A stretch of DNA of 54,792 bases from Asterionellopsis glacialis. Lineage: Eukaryota; Bacillariophyta; Plagiogrammaphyceae; Rhaphoneidales; Asterionellopsidaceae. Within the stretch, counting starts at the first letter, position 1, and every line of letters starts with the position of its first letter. Shown piece by piece: positions 11,695-21,437 of the stretch. A program made the translations under genes and the position numbers. The notes beneath the pieces are model-generated. The model was not told the origin of the DNA and made no database searches. It worked only from the letters and a program-made list of their open reading frames with translations. The stretch covers positions 1 through 54,792 of the forward strand of contig WKLE02004511.1 of assembly GCA_014885115.2 (NCBI GenBank), read 5' to 3'.

Positions 11695-12586
11695 TCTTTT
11701 TTTTTGGGGGGGGGAATCTAGTGCTTCAAGCTAGTCTGTCGTCGAGGAACTCTCTTGAAACGACCAAGAAGTATTCAAGAAGAAGGGAGATAAAAACCTA
11801 CAAACAAACAAAGAGTTTTGTCTATTGTTCCAGATTTTGGTTATCCAGCCAAAGCGACAACAATCTCCTGTTGGTACTCTTCGACTGACAAAACTGCAAT
11901 GGTAAGTAGGCAGATAGGTAGGTAAATGAAGATTCACAAAACGAACAAACTACCGACTTGTATTGGTGTTTTGCTCAGGTAGAGGCGTCCCCTCTATCTT
12001 GTCAGTGACAAAAGAAAGTGTTCGTCGAGGAGATTACTTTTACCGTAGTAGTCGCACGTATGGAAAACACTATCAATGGCGCAGGCAACTCACAAAAAAG
12101 TTACCACCAAAAACTCAGATGTTGCATGCTTCCAAAAAAAAAGAAAGATGGCGCGCCAAATCCAAAAATTGCATACTCTCCTTTTGCTGAGACACAAAAG
12201 TCGGTTCGTTTCTAACAAGTTTCGAAAGGGAGTGAATTTGTAGAGAAGTGTCTCTCTCTCCCTCCAGAAAACGAGATTTATGTTGTTTTAGTCGTGTTTT
12301 ACAGTACTTTCTCGTAGAGTTCACGGCTCTCTCTCTAGAGAGTCTAATCTTGATTGCTCTTGTATCCATCTCTCTTGTTATCTGTCTTGATAGATCTAAG
12401 CTTTGCAACACAACCCCCGCAGCCCAACGACACTTACTTTCTCTTTCAAGGATCCATTTCCACTTTTGTTCTTGTGATCGCACCGAACACGACCCACACA
12501 CCCGACTCAAAAAAATACTGTGCTCAAGAGAGATTCCAAAATTTATAAATCCTACGACGCCACAAGAATAATATTATCATAACACA
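11695..12586. other. Divergent intergenic region upstream of SMC5 and a membrane protein
   Basis: The region holds a run of T then G at 11697-11713 close to the SMC5 start, and the CTCTCTAGAGAG palindrome near 12331. Open frames on both strands (up to 131 codons) have no recognisable domain and overlap each other, so I treat them as chance. Confidence 0.5.
12327..12346. promoter_or_regulatory. CTCTCTAGAGAG palindromic element
   Basis: A perfect 12-bp palindrome CTCTCTAGAGAG (12331-12342) sits in a 20-bp block that is repeated exactly at 50039-50058. It lies about 245 bp upstream of the ATG at 12587. Its role is unknown. It belongs to a family seen at six or more intergenic places in the window. 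Confidence 0.4.
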
Positions 12587-13144
12587 ATGTTCCCTTCCAA
12601 CAGTAACAATACACGTCCTCCTACGAATATGACGACAACAACAACGACAACGACAATATCAGAACAACAACAAGGACCGACACCCAAAGGATGGAATAAA
12701 AATCGTCGTGATATCTGTAAAGTTCTTTTATTGTTGACATGTATACAATTATTAGGAAATCAACCATTCGGTGCCACCGTGACATCGTCCGCATCGGTAC
12801 TTTGCATCAAGGAGGGTACCTTTTGGAGTACTAAAAATTTAAAATGGTTGATATTGTCTGTTATATCCTTTGGATCAAGTTTGATGTCGTATATTCTAGT
12901 ACGTGGATATCATGATATGGATGATGACAAGGCTTCCCATGGTGTGTCGTTTGCCTTGTTCTTCATGGCCAAGTCTATACAAACATTTTGGGGAGTTACC
13001 TTGGGTATGTTTTTATTTTCTGCCTTTACATCACCTCAAGCAGCTACATCGGCTGTTCTGACAGGGAAACCACCATCACCATCGTCCGTATTGCAAAATA
13101 ACAATACCACATCACCACCCCGTGTTGGTGCCACAGTGTATTAA
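12587..13144 (+). CDS. Small membrane protein of unknown function
   Basis: This is a single-exon frame of 185 residues. The N-terminal 40 residues are polar, with a run of eight threonines. Three hydrophobic segments follow (about 45-60, 83-102 and 121-143), consistent with a two- or three-pass membrane protein. The C-terminus is Ser/Pro/Asn-rich. The second and third segments flank a DMDDDKASHG loop. I recognise no family. Codon use and the clean hydrophobic pattern support a real gene, and the ATG follows AACACA. It is divergent from SMC5 and nothing in its context suggests a function. Confidence 0.65.
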   Translation: MFPSNSNNTRPPTNMTTTTTTTTISEQQQGPTPKGWNKNRRDICKVLLLLTCIQLLGNQPFGATVTSSASVLCIKEGTFWSTKNLKWLILSVISFGSSLMSYILVRGYHDMDDDKASHGVSFALFFMAKSIQTFWGVTLGMFLFSAFTSPQAATSAVLTGKPPSPSSVLQNNNTTSPPRVGATVY

Positions 13145-14905
13145 ACTGGCTACCGTCATTAATTTTAAAAACGAAACAAATAAACCAAATAATATTTTTA
13201 AAAAGAATGGTGTACCTTTTTGTTGTCGTTATTGTATAAAATTGTGTGCAAAGTCATTTTTAAAATAATGTTTGTGTTCTTCCTTCCTTCTGCAGTCAGT
13301 ACACGTGTTTATAATATATCGTTTTATTCTAAAAGAAATTAAACTTGTGGAGGTATTTCCATCAACCATGCGCAGTGGGGGGGNNNNNNNNNNNNNNNNN
13401 NNNTTTTCCGAGAAGATGTGAAACCAATCGTACAGTAATTCATTTGGTACCTGACAATGTCGTACCGGTACATTATACCCTGGTGTTTCATAATATCGCA
13501 CTTCATTTTAGTTTGGAAAATAATAATAATCCATGTGTTCGGGTTGCTGTCGCACTTTTTTTGTTTAAAAGGATACGGAAAAGCTTTTAGTTATGCTCAC
13601 TAACTAGTTAATAATCCTAAAGACCATGATATCGATGAGACACATTGTTTCGAAAAGGAAAATACAATGCATAGTTTCTTTCCCGAAAAACAAAAGACTA
13701 TTACTCTAGTACACACCAAGACAAGACAAGACCAAATGCAGCAAAAGAAACAATTCCACGAAAATTGTATGACCTGTAGAAGATACACAATCAAGAAAAA
13801 GTGTTCCAAAATTGATGAGTGTGTAACGCAAGTTGTAGTAAATTCATATTTATTCAAAAAGAAAATGAACAAGTTGGAAAAAACAAAAAGTGTTACTAAC
13901 TATGAAGTATTATTATTTGATGTGGGATCAGGGAATTCATTGAATACGTTCTACTACACAAACTCTTTCAAGTTTGTCATGGCAATCTGAGTACCACAAC
14001 GAAGCTGGTTGGGAAGAGGTATCTTTTTCCAGCACAGGCTTAAATAGCCATGTCGTCCTCATTATTATTCTTCGCGCGAGGGTCTATAGGAATACCAAGT
14101 TTTAGCATGGCGAAAGTATTTTGCATTACACATGAATGAAATAGAGAGAAAGAATACAGTCCTGATGACAAGAAGAAGATAATATACAGCATAAAATAAT
14201 GGCCTCTTTTAGATTCTAGAGTGTAACAATCAAACGCGAAAGGTTTAAAAAAAAGCTATTACGGAGTATCTATCTTTGTATCGTTCACAAGAGTATTATT
14301 CATGAAACGTCAAAAGTATCAGATCCTTTTTTATACTACTTTTTGTACGATTACATTACCTTTTTTTTTTAAAAAGAGTACCTGATGATTTTGATCTGCA
14401 TATAACCCCTATTTGATGAATTAATTAAGAGTCGGACTCCGATTCAAGTCATAAATTCCTCAATATTATACCCTCTGTACCCCGGATAAATTACCTTGGA
14501 AAATTGTTTGTCATCATTACGGGTAGATCACCCTACAGGTATATAATGGGATACTGCAAGAACATTCTACTGTACAATCCTACCATAGCAAATGTCGGTC
14601 ATGTGAATAAAAGTGTTAAATACCAATTGTGACCATTGAAGTGCCCTGAATTCATTTTGTTTCTTGTTTCCAGGGAATTCGCAAGTCGTGTGTCATTTAG
14701 CCCAAATTACTAACCACATTATTGCTTCATAGTCGTAAAAGTAGGCTAGTTCAACCTTTCTAAACCGAATGTTACTTTCATTACAACTCATTAACATTTG
14801 GCGACAAAACAATTAATCACACAGTGACGTTAGGCCGAAGAATCACATCGTTGTTGTGACATTGCACACCCTTTCCTTGTGTTTTGTCTGTGTCCAACTT
14901 TCAAG
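13145..14905. other. Intergenic region with an assembly gap
   Basis: This AT-rich stretch has no gene I can support. Frames at 13600-13990 on both strands overlap and have no domain. The sequence is broken at 13384-13403. GTACC-type words occur at 13444-13474. Confidence 0.55.
13384..13403. other. Assembly gap (20 N)
   Basis: Twenty Ns follow a run of seven Gs. The true gap length is not known from the sequence. Confidence 0.99.
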
Positions 14906-15466
14906 ATGACGTTAAGTTCATCGGCATCAAATTTGCTGGATGAATTGTCAGCTCATAGGAGATCATTACTATGCAGGGCTTCAAATGCAATCCAAAATTT
15001 ATCAAATCATGATAGGGGATCTTCAAGCAGTAGTCTATCAGCCCAAAAAATTAGGTCCGAGATAGCGAAGGTGAAATTTGACCTAACCTGTGCCAAACCA
15101 CGCAAAAAACTTCATTCTGAAAGTAAAAACAAGACACACTGCCCACCGTCGGCAAGCAGCCTCCAAGCTGCTAAAAGATCACCACCGTATGTGCCACTAA
15201 AAAGGGAAAATTTTCGACTGATGGATAAAGATACACTTGTGGATTTGTTGATAGTTAACAGAGATGACTATTGCGTTGACGAAGCCATCCTTGCTGATGA
15301 CGATACCGTTACAACCGGAAACACTAGCAAAATAGAAGAAGAGAATGAAACTAGAAAAGAAGAACCACCAGAAATACAAGATGAAGCACTTCGGGAAAAA
15401 GTGCAACTAATGCAACTTGAATCATTACTTGCTACTGCTGTTGAACTTGTAGCACAAAATAGTTAA
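14906..15466 (+). CDS. Hypothetical acidic/Ser-rich protein
   Basis: The frame gives 186 residues from the ATG at 14906 (the open frame extends upstream only to a GTG). Its N-terminal 35 residues look like an amphipathic helix (LLDELSAHRRSLL). A Ser-rich linker and a basic middle follow, then an acidic C-terminal half ending in a helical, Leu-rich segment. There are no signal peptide, membrane segments or known domain. A short conserved-looking motif, MDKDTLVDLLIVNRDD, might be a protein-interaction helix, but that is a guess. No neighbour suggests a function. Confidence 0.5.
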   Translation: MTLSSSASNLLDELSAHRRSLLCRASNAIQNLSNHDRGSSSSSLSAQKIRSEIAKVKFDLTCAKPRKKLHSESKNKTHCPPSASSLQAAKRSPPYVPLKRENFRLMDKDTLVDLLIVNRDDYCVDEAILADDDTVTTGNTSKIEEENETRKEEPPEIQDEALREKVQLMQLESLLATAVELVAQNS

Positions 15467-16625
15467 AATAGATCTTCCGCAAGTTACAAGAAAGAATGAA
15501 CCCACAGAAATAAAGTATGCAAAAAAGATAAACTTATCACATATCTTCTGCAAAAGAGGAAAAGAGTTTACCTATAGCTTTAAGACATAAGGAGTCTTTC
15601 ACCTTAAAGTGCACCAAGGAAGGGGGCGTGAATAGCCTGACTTTAGAAAAGAGCCTACAATGAACTTCAATCTGTCCCTTTAATCATTTAGAATGTATAA
15701 GACTCCGTATAAACATTTTTCAACACGTGCACAACATTGTTTACATGGATTGTTTCAATAATTTATGTACGAGCTACGAAACTCATACAAGTCAAACAAC
15801 AGCTATTTTTTTTTTCATTTTTTCCAAACCTTTTTCAGAACATTTAGACTAATCTTTGTAAGTAAAATATTTTTTATTTGAATGCGATTATGAAGAAGTA
15901 GTCCTACCGGTACATTACAGTGCTGTACGGACTTAGGATTACTAGCCTTCCTCTGGCCGTTGTCAGCTTGGTAATGAATGAAGAGGAAGAAAAATGTGAA
16001 ATTCTTTCAATATCTTTCACGTCTCTCTTCCTATTCTGCTCATGCTTGCACCCTATTTCTTTTTCCTCTTCCCACAAAACAACGATGACAGTAAATGTTA
16101 ACATGCATCTTTTCATCCGCTGAAATGTAAAGTCACAGAAAAGATACTGTAGCATACGAACATTCGTTAACGCTTCGTCTCTCGCTATCAAAGTCAAACT
16201 AAAGAATTTGTAGTAGGTTATCGAACCACATTAATGAGAAGAATCGAAGGAAAACTTCTTTAAATGACTCTCAATATATTCATTTGAAAGTCATGTTTTG
16301 CGCCTTTTAAGTCTTGAATAATGATTGCTATGCAGTCCCGATTTCCATTCTTGCCAAATCCTGATTCGTTCGTAAGGGATTTCTACGTTTCCTCCTCGAT
16401 GAGGCTTCGTCGGTAAGAATGCCATTAACAAACCTAACAACTGACAGAATTTTAGAAGTTGTTGCACCTTATTCTGCCTGTCATTTTGATCCTTTCTAAT
16501 CCATATCAGCACTCGAGAAAATGCACACGAAGTCTTCCTAGTGTTGGATGGAAAATTCTCTCCACAGGCGCTTTCTATTATACAAAGTTTATTTTTAAAA
16601 TTTATTACACACTATACATTCAACT
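15467..16625. other. Intergenic region
   Basis: No gene is supported. It contains a GTAGTCCTACCGGTAC block at 15898-15913 that joins two of the recurring intergenic words. Minus-strand frames at 15904-16197 and 16291-16512 lack recognisable domains. Confidence 0.5.
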
Positions 16626-17582
16626 TTATCCCTGGAATATTTGACATAGGTAGAGTTTCCCTGTTACTTCACTTTTTGCCGTACCCATGCCAAAATAGAT
16701 ATATCGACGATCTAGAATATTATTTTTGTCGGCTATCAAATCAGACATCATTGCCATATGAATTTCTTGGATTGTATTCCCTACAGCAACATTCTCACCG
16801 ATGCGACGAAAATGGTTATAGTCTTTATGAATACCATTGCACGTTTGGACCGTTCCTTCTTGTTCAACTTCCTCGTTTTGCTTTTCTTGTTCCTGGTGTC
16901 GTTTAAGTTCACGATAGATAAGTTTGCTCCGTAATTCTCGGGGGTCTGAATGAAAAGCTGCCATTTCTTTTTGATCTTCGTTTTCTTCATTTTTTGGTTG
17001 ATCATCAGCCCGTTGGGCCATAAGTCGAGCATGTTCACGTGCAGCTTCGTCCAAAATAGGATTTCGAAGCAAAGGGGCTATAGTTCGTTTAGAGCGTTCG
17101 TTGTTAACTTGAATATGATTATTAGCATAGTACCACGAATGCTTTGGAAGTCTTCGTGATCTTGCCATGACGCGACCTAATTCAAGTGGTTCGTCCTTGA
17201 TATCGATTAGATTCCTTGAAGACGTTTCCTTAATGTCTTTTTTGCTCGTGCTAGAGCTGCCGTCGGGACAATTCCGACGAGCAATGAGAGGACTTCCCTT
17301 GTGATGATTTTTTTCGCCACTTGAAGTCCAACCACTATCAGTAGTGTCAGTTGATGAAGTAGGGGACGAAGAAAAAGAAATAGCTGTCCCATATGTCGAT
17401 GCAGATTCGATGGAATGGCTAGACTTGTAAATATCTAAATCTGTCGTAGGATCGTCACCAAGATTCTCAGCATTGAACCATGTCCCACCGGGTGATTGTA
17501 CAGAAGGCACATTTTTTAGTTTTTCTTCCTTCTGCTTCTTAAGGTTTTTCCTAGCTTTACGCAATGATTTGATCATGCCCAT
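16626..17582 (-). CDS. Divergent CAP (SCP/PR-1-like) domain protein
   Basis: The frame gives 318 residues in a single exon. The first 25 residues are strongly basic (SLRKARKNLKKQKEEK) and there is no signal peptide, which is unusual for a CAP protein. Residues about 25-135 are Ser/Thr-rich and probably disordered. The C-terminal half matches the CAP pattern: NNHIQVNNERSK, then LDEAAREHARLMAQ, then GENVAVG, then NNIL and YLCQIF. The usual W..S..H segment before NNIL is altered (MMSDLIADK), so the family's conserved His/Glu cavity is probably incomplete. A Lys/Glu-rich insertion of about 50 residues interrupts the domain. CAP proteins elsewhere are mostly secreted with varied roles; the role here is unknown. 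Confidence 0.75.
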   Translation of the reverse strand: MGMIKSLRKARKNLKKQKEEKLKNVPSVQSPGGTWFNAENLGDDPTTDLDIYKSSHSIESASTYGTAISFSSSPTSSTDTTDSGWTSSGEKNHHKGSPLIARRNCPDGSSSTSKKDIKETSSRNLIDIKDEPLELGRVMARSRRLPKHSWYYANNHIQVNNERSKRTIAPLLRNPILDEAAREHARLMAQRADDQPKNEENEDQKEMAAFHSDPRELRSKLIYRELKRHQEQEKQNEEVEQEGTVQTCNGIHKDYNHFRRIGENVAVGNTIQEIHMAMMSDLIADKNNILDRRYIYFGMGTAKSEVTGKLYLCQIFQG

Positions 17583-18558
17583 GTTACTCTTTTCTTTTGT
17601 ATTTCTAGTTGAAAGATGGGTGTTGTTAGTGTTGTCGGTTGAAATCTAAGTTCAGTGTGATGTGTTTCCGTGGAATCATTTTTTTTTGAGAAGAAATAGT
17701 GAGAGAAAAATGAAAGAAATGAAGAAACACGAGTTAATTCAAGGAACTTCTTGCTTGTTCCTGTGCAAAGTCTGAAAGCGAAATCTTGAGAAGAAAATGG
17801 CGAAGCCGGCCGGGCCCGCACCGGGATTTCTTGGTTCGCATCCGTGTCGTGTCGCAAGAGAAACAAGAAATCTCAAACAGGAATCCTGCGCGCATATCCT
17901 GAAACACGTAGACATCACGATTGGCAAGACCCAGCAGATATGCGCTTCCGTGCTGGCTATGCACACCCCTGCACACCCCTTGTTCTATTCGCACAAAAAT
18001 ATGCGCGTGATGAAACTCCCTCCAATTTCGAAGCTATCAGTACTTGGATATATGAAGGTTCTACATATTGTAAATTTTAACATAATATGAGTAAGGTAGG
18101 ACTTTCTATCTAATACTGGTACCAGTAACAAGGTACCAGGTACGGTACTCTAGTACCCGGTGCGGTAGGTCCTACCAGGGTACCTCTACCTTTGTACAGA
18201 GTCCTAGAGACACTAGCATATGATAATCGATACAAGAGAGAACTACTGTCCTCCTATAATGCAAGTGGGGACCGGTAGTCTGTCTACGAACTCGAAAACC
18301 TGTATCTTCACCATCCTCAACATTAGGCCCTAGGATAGACATGGGAGGATATAAAATAAAAAGCAACATCAGACATAGAACCTAGATTGGAACATACTGT
18401 GGATAAGAAAGCCACCATTTGATACCTCAAGGCGCCAAGATAGGCACAAAGGAATAAAGGAAGTGCTCTCTAGAGAATTAGTGCTTCGAGACAGAAAATA
18501 ATACGGCTTTTAAGACTACATCTTGTGAAAAGATATTCTGCAGCAACCTTACTGTACT
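17583..18558. other. Divergent intergenic region upstream of CAP and ELO genes
   Basis: It contains a short GC-rich patch at about 17797-17835 and an immediate repeat of GCACACCCCT near 17958-17978. It also holds a dense GGTACC cluster (18117-18190) and the CTCTCTAGAGAA element at 18466, about 90 bp before the elongase ATG. No gene is supported. Confidence 0.5.
18117..18190. repeat. Cluster of GGTACC-type palindromic words
   Basis: Within about 75 bp there are ACTGGTACCAGT (a perfect 12-bp palindrome), GGTACCAGGTAC, GGTACGGTAC, AGTACCCGGT, GGTCCTACC and GGGTACC. This is the densest example of a family also seen at 5577-5961, 24541-24597 and 34555-34590. Its function is unknown. Confidence 0.75.
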
Positions 18559-19392
18559 ATGGGATCTTTTGACGTGACGTACAAAGACGTTGATTTTGAA
18601 ATTATTCCAAAAAATGCATTGGGTTCCGACTGGCCATCGGAGCCGATCAGGCTAAAGTTATCAAACTACATCCCAGGTACTATAATGGTATCAAGCTTTC
18701 TGCTTTATTGGTTTGTTTTGGTCCCATTTATATTTCCGGCAACAAAGCCAAAGAGTGAATCGTCAATTACACGATGCAAAAGCTTTCGAAATATTCACAA
18801 TTTAATTCTTTGCGTATATTCAGGAATTTGTTGTTTTTCCACATTTCAATATATGTGGAACAATGGTGAATTCTCTGATACTGAAGCATTCTTTTGCACT
18901 CCCCTCGAGGGCACCCGACTTCGTCCTCTATCGGTGACATTTACATTGTCTAAAATTGTTGAATGGATTGATACAGCTTTTATCATTTGGCTGGGCCGGT
19001 CTCCTCCTGGATTTCTTCATGTATACCATCATGCAACGACCTTTTGGCTTTTTTGCATTACTGTCAACCTTCCTGCTAGCGAAAAATGTGGTATGCTCCT
19101 GAATGGATTTGTACACATGCTCATGTATTCGCATTACTGGCGCCCTTGGCCTAAGCCATTAGTACCATTCATTACAATTTCTCAGATTGTACAATTGGCG
19201 TTTGTTACCTATGCATGGTCTATCACGCCTGGTATGTGCCCGAACAGCTATGGAGATGCTCAGACTACTAATCGACTCGAATTTTTGACTCCATACTCCA
19301 TGGTTCCAGTTTTCTTGTGGCTCTTTGTTTTATTTTTTGTTAAGCGATTTATCCTTAAGAAACCTAAAGCCACAAAGTCAAAGAAAGAGTGA
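18559..19392 (+). CDS. ELO-family very-long-chain fatty acid elongase
   Basis: ELO proteins are ER membrane 3-ketoacyl-CoA synthases that condense malonyl-CoA with long acyl-CoA. This single-exon protein has 277 residues, a normal ELO length. It shows FTLSKIVEWIDTAF (about 128-141), the catalytic histidine box HVYHH at 154-158 within GFLHVYHHATTFW, and NGFVHMLMYSHYW in the next loop. About seven hydrophobic segments are visible. The C-terminus KSKKE fits a KxKxx ER-retrieval signal. Acyl preference cannot be read from sequence alone. Substrates could be saturated or polyunsaturated chains, the latter being abundant in diatoms. The upstream region carries the GGTACC cluster and a CTCTCTAGAGAA element. 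Confidence 0.93.
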   Translation: MGSFDVTYKDVDFEIIPKNALGSDWPSEPIRLKLSNYIPGTIMVSSFLLYWFVLVPFIFPATKPKSESSITRCKSFRNIHNLILCVYSGICCFSTFQYMWNNGEFSDTEAFFCTPLEGTRLRPLSVTFTLSKIVEWIDTAFIIWLGRSPPGFLHVYHHATTFWLFCITVNLPASEKCGMLLNGFVHMLMYSHYWRPWPKPLVPFITISQIVQLAFVTYAWSITPGMCPNSYGDAQTTNRLEFLTPYSMVPVFLWLFVLFFVKRFILKKPKATKSKKE

Positions 19393-19652
19393 AGTTTTCG
19401 GACGGGATGAGGCGATGATTCTCATAGTTATTCATACAGAGCGACAGAAAATCTCAAATACATAGCACTAGAGCCCAATATCTAATTTTGGCGTTGAAAG
19501 GATAAAGTTTTTTTAAAATAAATTTATACATGGCCGTAACATGAAGTATTTTCTTGTCAAAAGAAATGTATCAAATATAATTTTCCAGATGATTCATCCA
19601 TGTCCTTTCGTCGCTCCCAATCTCCTCGTCGCCAAGTGCAGAGACTAATATT

Positions 19653-20630
19653 CTAATAGTAGAAATCAGAGTCGTTCACTCTTTCAACTTTAGATGCCTC
19701 CAATGCATCTTGAAATGACAGGACGTTTCTTACATTCTTGCCAGCCTCGATATTTTGAGAGAATCTTTTCATGATTCGAATGACATTCTCACCAAGACTG
19801 TTGATAGCATCTTCCCAATCGCATTCTTCATCTTCACTGTCCCAGTAGCAACACAAAGTCTCTTCATCCTTCAGCCATGCTGGACGATGAAAATCTTGAG
19901 GGTAGACATCTTTCCCAAGAGCCCAGGAAGCGTACGCATGTGCACAAAATTTGAGCGGCGGGTTTTCCTGATATGCATATTGTAGTGGTGTTTGCCATAC
20001 TATTGCGTTAGATTCTGATCTAGTAAAATCGTCATATTCAAGTGTTCCTCTGAGTACTTTGATCAAGGCAATGTCACGATCCGATAAACCAGCCAGTGTA
20101 CCAAAAGGAACTTGTTCAAATTCATGTTCAACGTCAGGAAGATTTGGTCGAACTAATGAAAAATTCAACATTTCTAAATTTCGATACCATTGCTGTAAAC
20201 TTTCTAATGACCAATCTGGAGAGGTAACATAAGACATAATATTACCAAATGGTGTTTCAATTGAACCACACCAGAGTACCCAATGCTCTTGATTGTAGTC
20301 GATTGATAGTTGTGTTTCAAAGTATTCTAGGATTGCACAATACTCTGAAAATTTTGAACGAAGAAAGCTTGGGTCTTGTCTATCAGTGGTGCGAATGTCT
20401 TCACGAATAACATCTAAAATTTCTGCAATGCTAGGATGCTTGTGCTCCAGATAAATTGCTAATTCTTTGTATCGTCGAACCAACGCACCCTGCCCTATTT
20501 CAAACGAACTTTGCCTCAATTCATGACTCCCCTGAGCAACAATGAGAAAGGTTGATATTGACCTTCCATCACAAAAAGTAGTCAACACATTTGAAAGAAC
20601 TTCTGTCGGGAGATCATGCAAGGAAAACAT
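19653..20630 (-). CDS. F-box-like protein
   Basis: The frame gives 325 residues in a single exon. The N-terminus, LHDLPTEVLSNVLTTFCD followed by STFLIVAQGSHELR, resembles an F-box, which docks substrate adaptors to SKP1 in SCF ubiquitin ligases. The rest has no recognised repeat such as LRR, WD40 or kelch. A middle segment, PDWSLESLQQWYRNLEML, looks helical. A Trp/Cys/acidic motif (CCYWDSEDEECDW) lies near residue 265. The F-box call is by pattern only and moderately secure. The substrate is unknown. Confidence 0.6.
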   Translation of the reverse strand: MFSLHDLPTEVLSNVLTTFCDGRSISTFLIVAQGSHELRQSSFEIGQGALVRRYKELAIYLEHKHPSIAEILDVIREDIRTTDRQDPSFLRSKFSEYCAILEYFETQLSIDYNQEHWVLWCGSIETPFGNIMSYVTSPDWSLESLQQWYRNLEMLNFSLVRPNLPDVEHEFEQVPFGTLAGLSDRDIALIKVLRGTLEYDDFTRSESNAIVWQTPLQYAYQENPPLKFCAHAYASWALGKDVYPQDFHRPAWLKDEETLCCYWDSEDEECDWEDAINSLGENVIRIMKRFSQNIEAGKNVRNVLSFQDALEASKVERVNDSDFYY

Positions 20631-21437
20631 TCTCCGACTGGTTGCCGTTGCTATATATCACCGCGCCAGCAGATCAACAGTGGCTTTCAACAGCATGATA
20701 CGAAGTTATTTGAGATTCTTATGATAATATGATAATGGTGTGTTGGTGGTTACTGAGTTTCAAGTGACGACAACCTCCAGTCATAACACATTTCTTTAGC
20801 TAGAACAATCGTACTAGAGTCCTCTCTAGAGATTAGGACTAGGACTAGAGAGGACCTCTACTAGAGGCCTACCTGTTAGGACTACTACGGTCGGACTAGT
20901 CTACGGTAGTGCCCAGAAAGTCGAAACGGCGCGTCATGCTAAAAGAAAGGCTACTTCTAAGGAGAGTGATTTGAAGATCAGTCTGGCCGCCTAGCCGTCG
21001 TCTCATTGGTCCCGTGTGGCGATTTAGTGGCGATTTTGACAGTTGGACCCGGTTGGACATGTCGTTGGAGTTGCACCAAAATCCCAAGAAATTTTGCAGT
21101 CACGCGCATGAACTGAACGACTACTTCCGTGTCATGATGACATCAGCACCGCTTTTTGTTAATGCTTGATCTTCATGCATGAAAAGCATATATTCGAAGG
21201 ATTCGTTTTTCGTTTGTAGTTTTCTAGAGAATTTTGGCCTCACAACAATCTAAAATCGGATGACAGTTTGCAACCATAATTCCATTTTGGTTGCAAAACA
21301 AAATGTTCAAGAAAAAAGTACCGGTATGTCGTGTTATTAAAGCAAAAATGCTCATGAAAATTGAAATACAATACTCCTTCTATTTTACCTATACATTTTG
21401 GTTCTCACAATTCAACTTTTTTCTGGATTTGTAGGTA
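20631..21437. other. Divergent intergenic region upstream of F-box-like and LRR genes
   Basis: The block 20817-20920 is dense in CTAGAG, AGGACTAG and TAGGACTAC words. At 21319-21437 a donor-like GTATGT (21323) and an acceptor-like TTTGTAG (to 21434) just before the LRR ATG suggest a possible 5' leader intron. No gene is supported. Confidence 0.45.

Noticed and set aside
12115..12510. 131-codon minus-strand frame
   Set aside because: It overlaps plus-strand frames in the SMC5 upstream region, has no domain, and contains the palindromic element.
13600..13990. Overlapping frames on both strands near the first gap
   Set aside because: Low-complexity, mutually exclusive, with no recognisable family.
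17797..18090. 97-codon frame in a GC-rich patch
   Set aside because: It begins in a short GC-rich patch and includes the repeat GCACACCCCT; it looks like chance.
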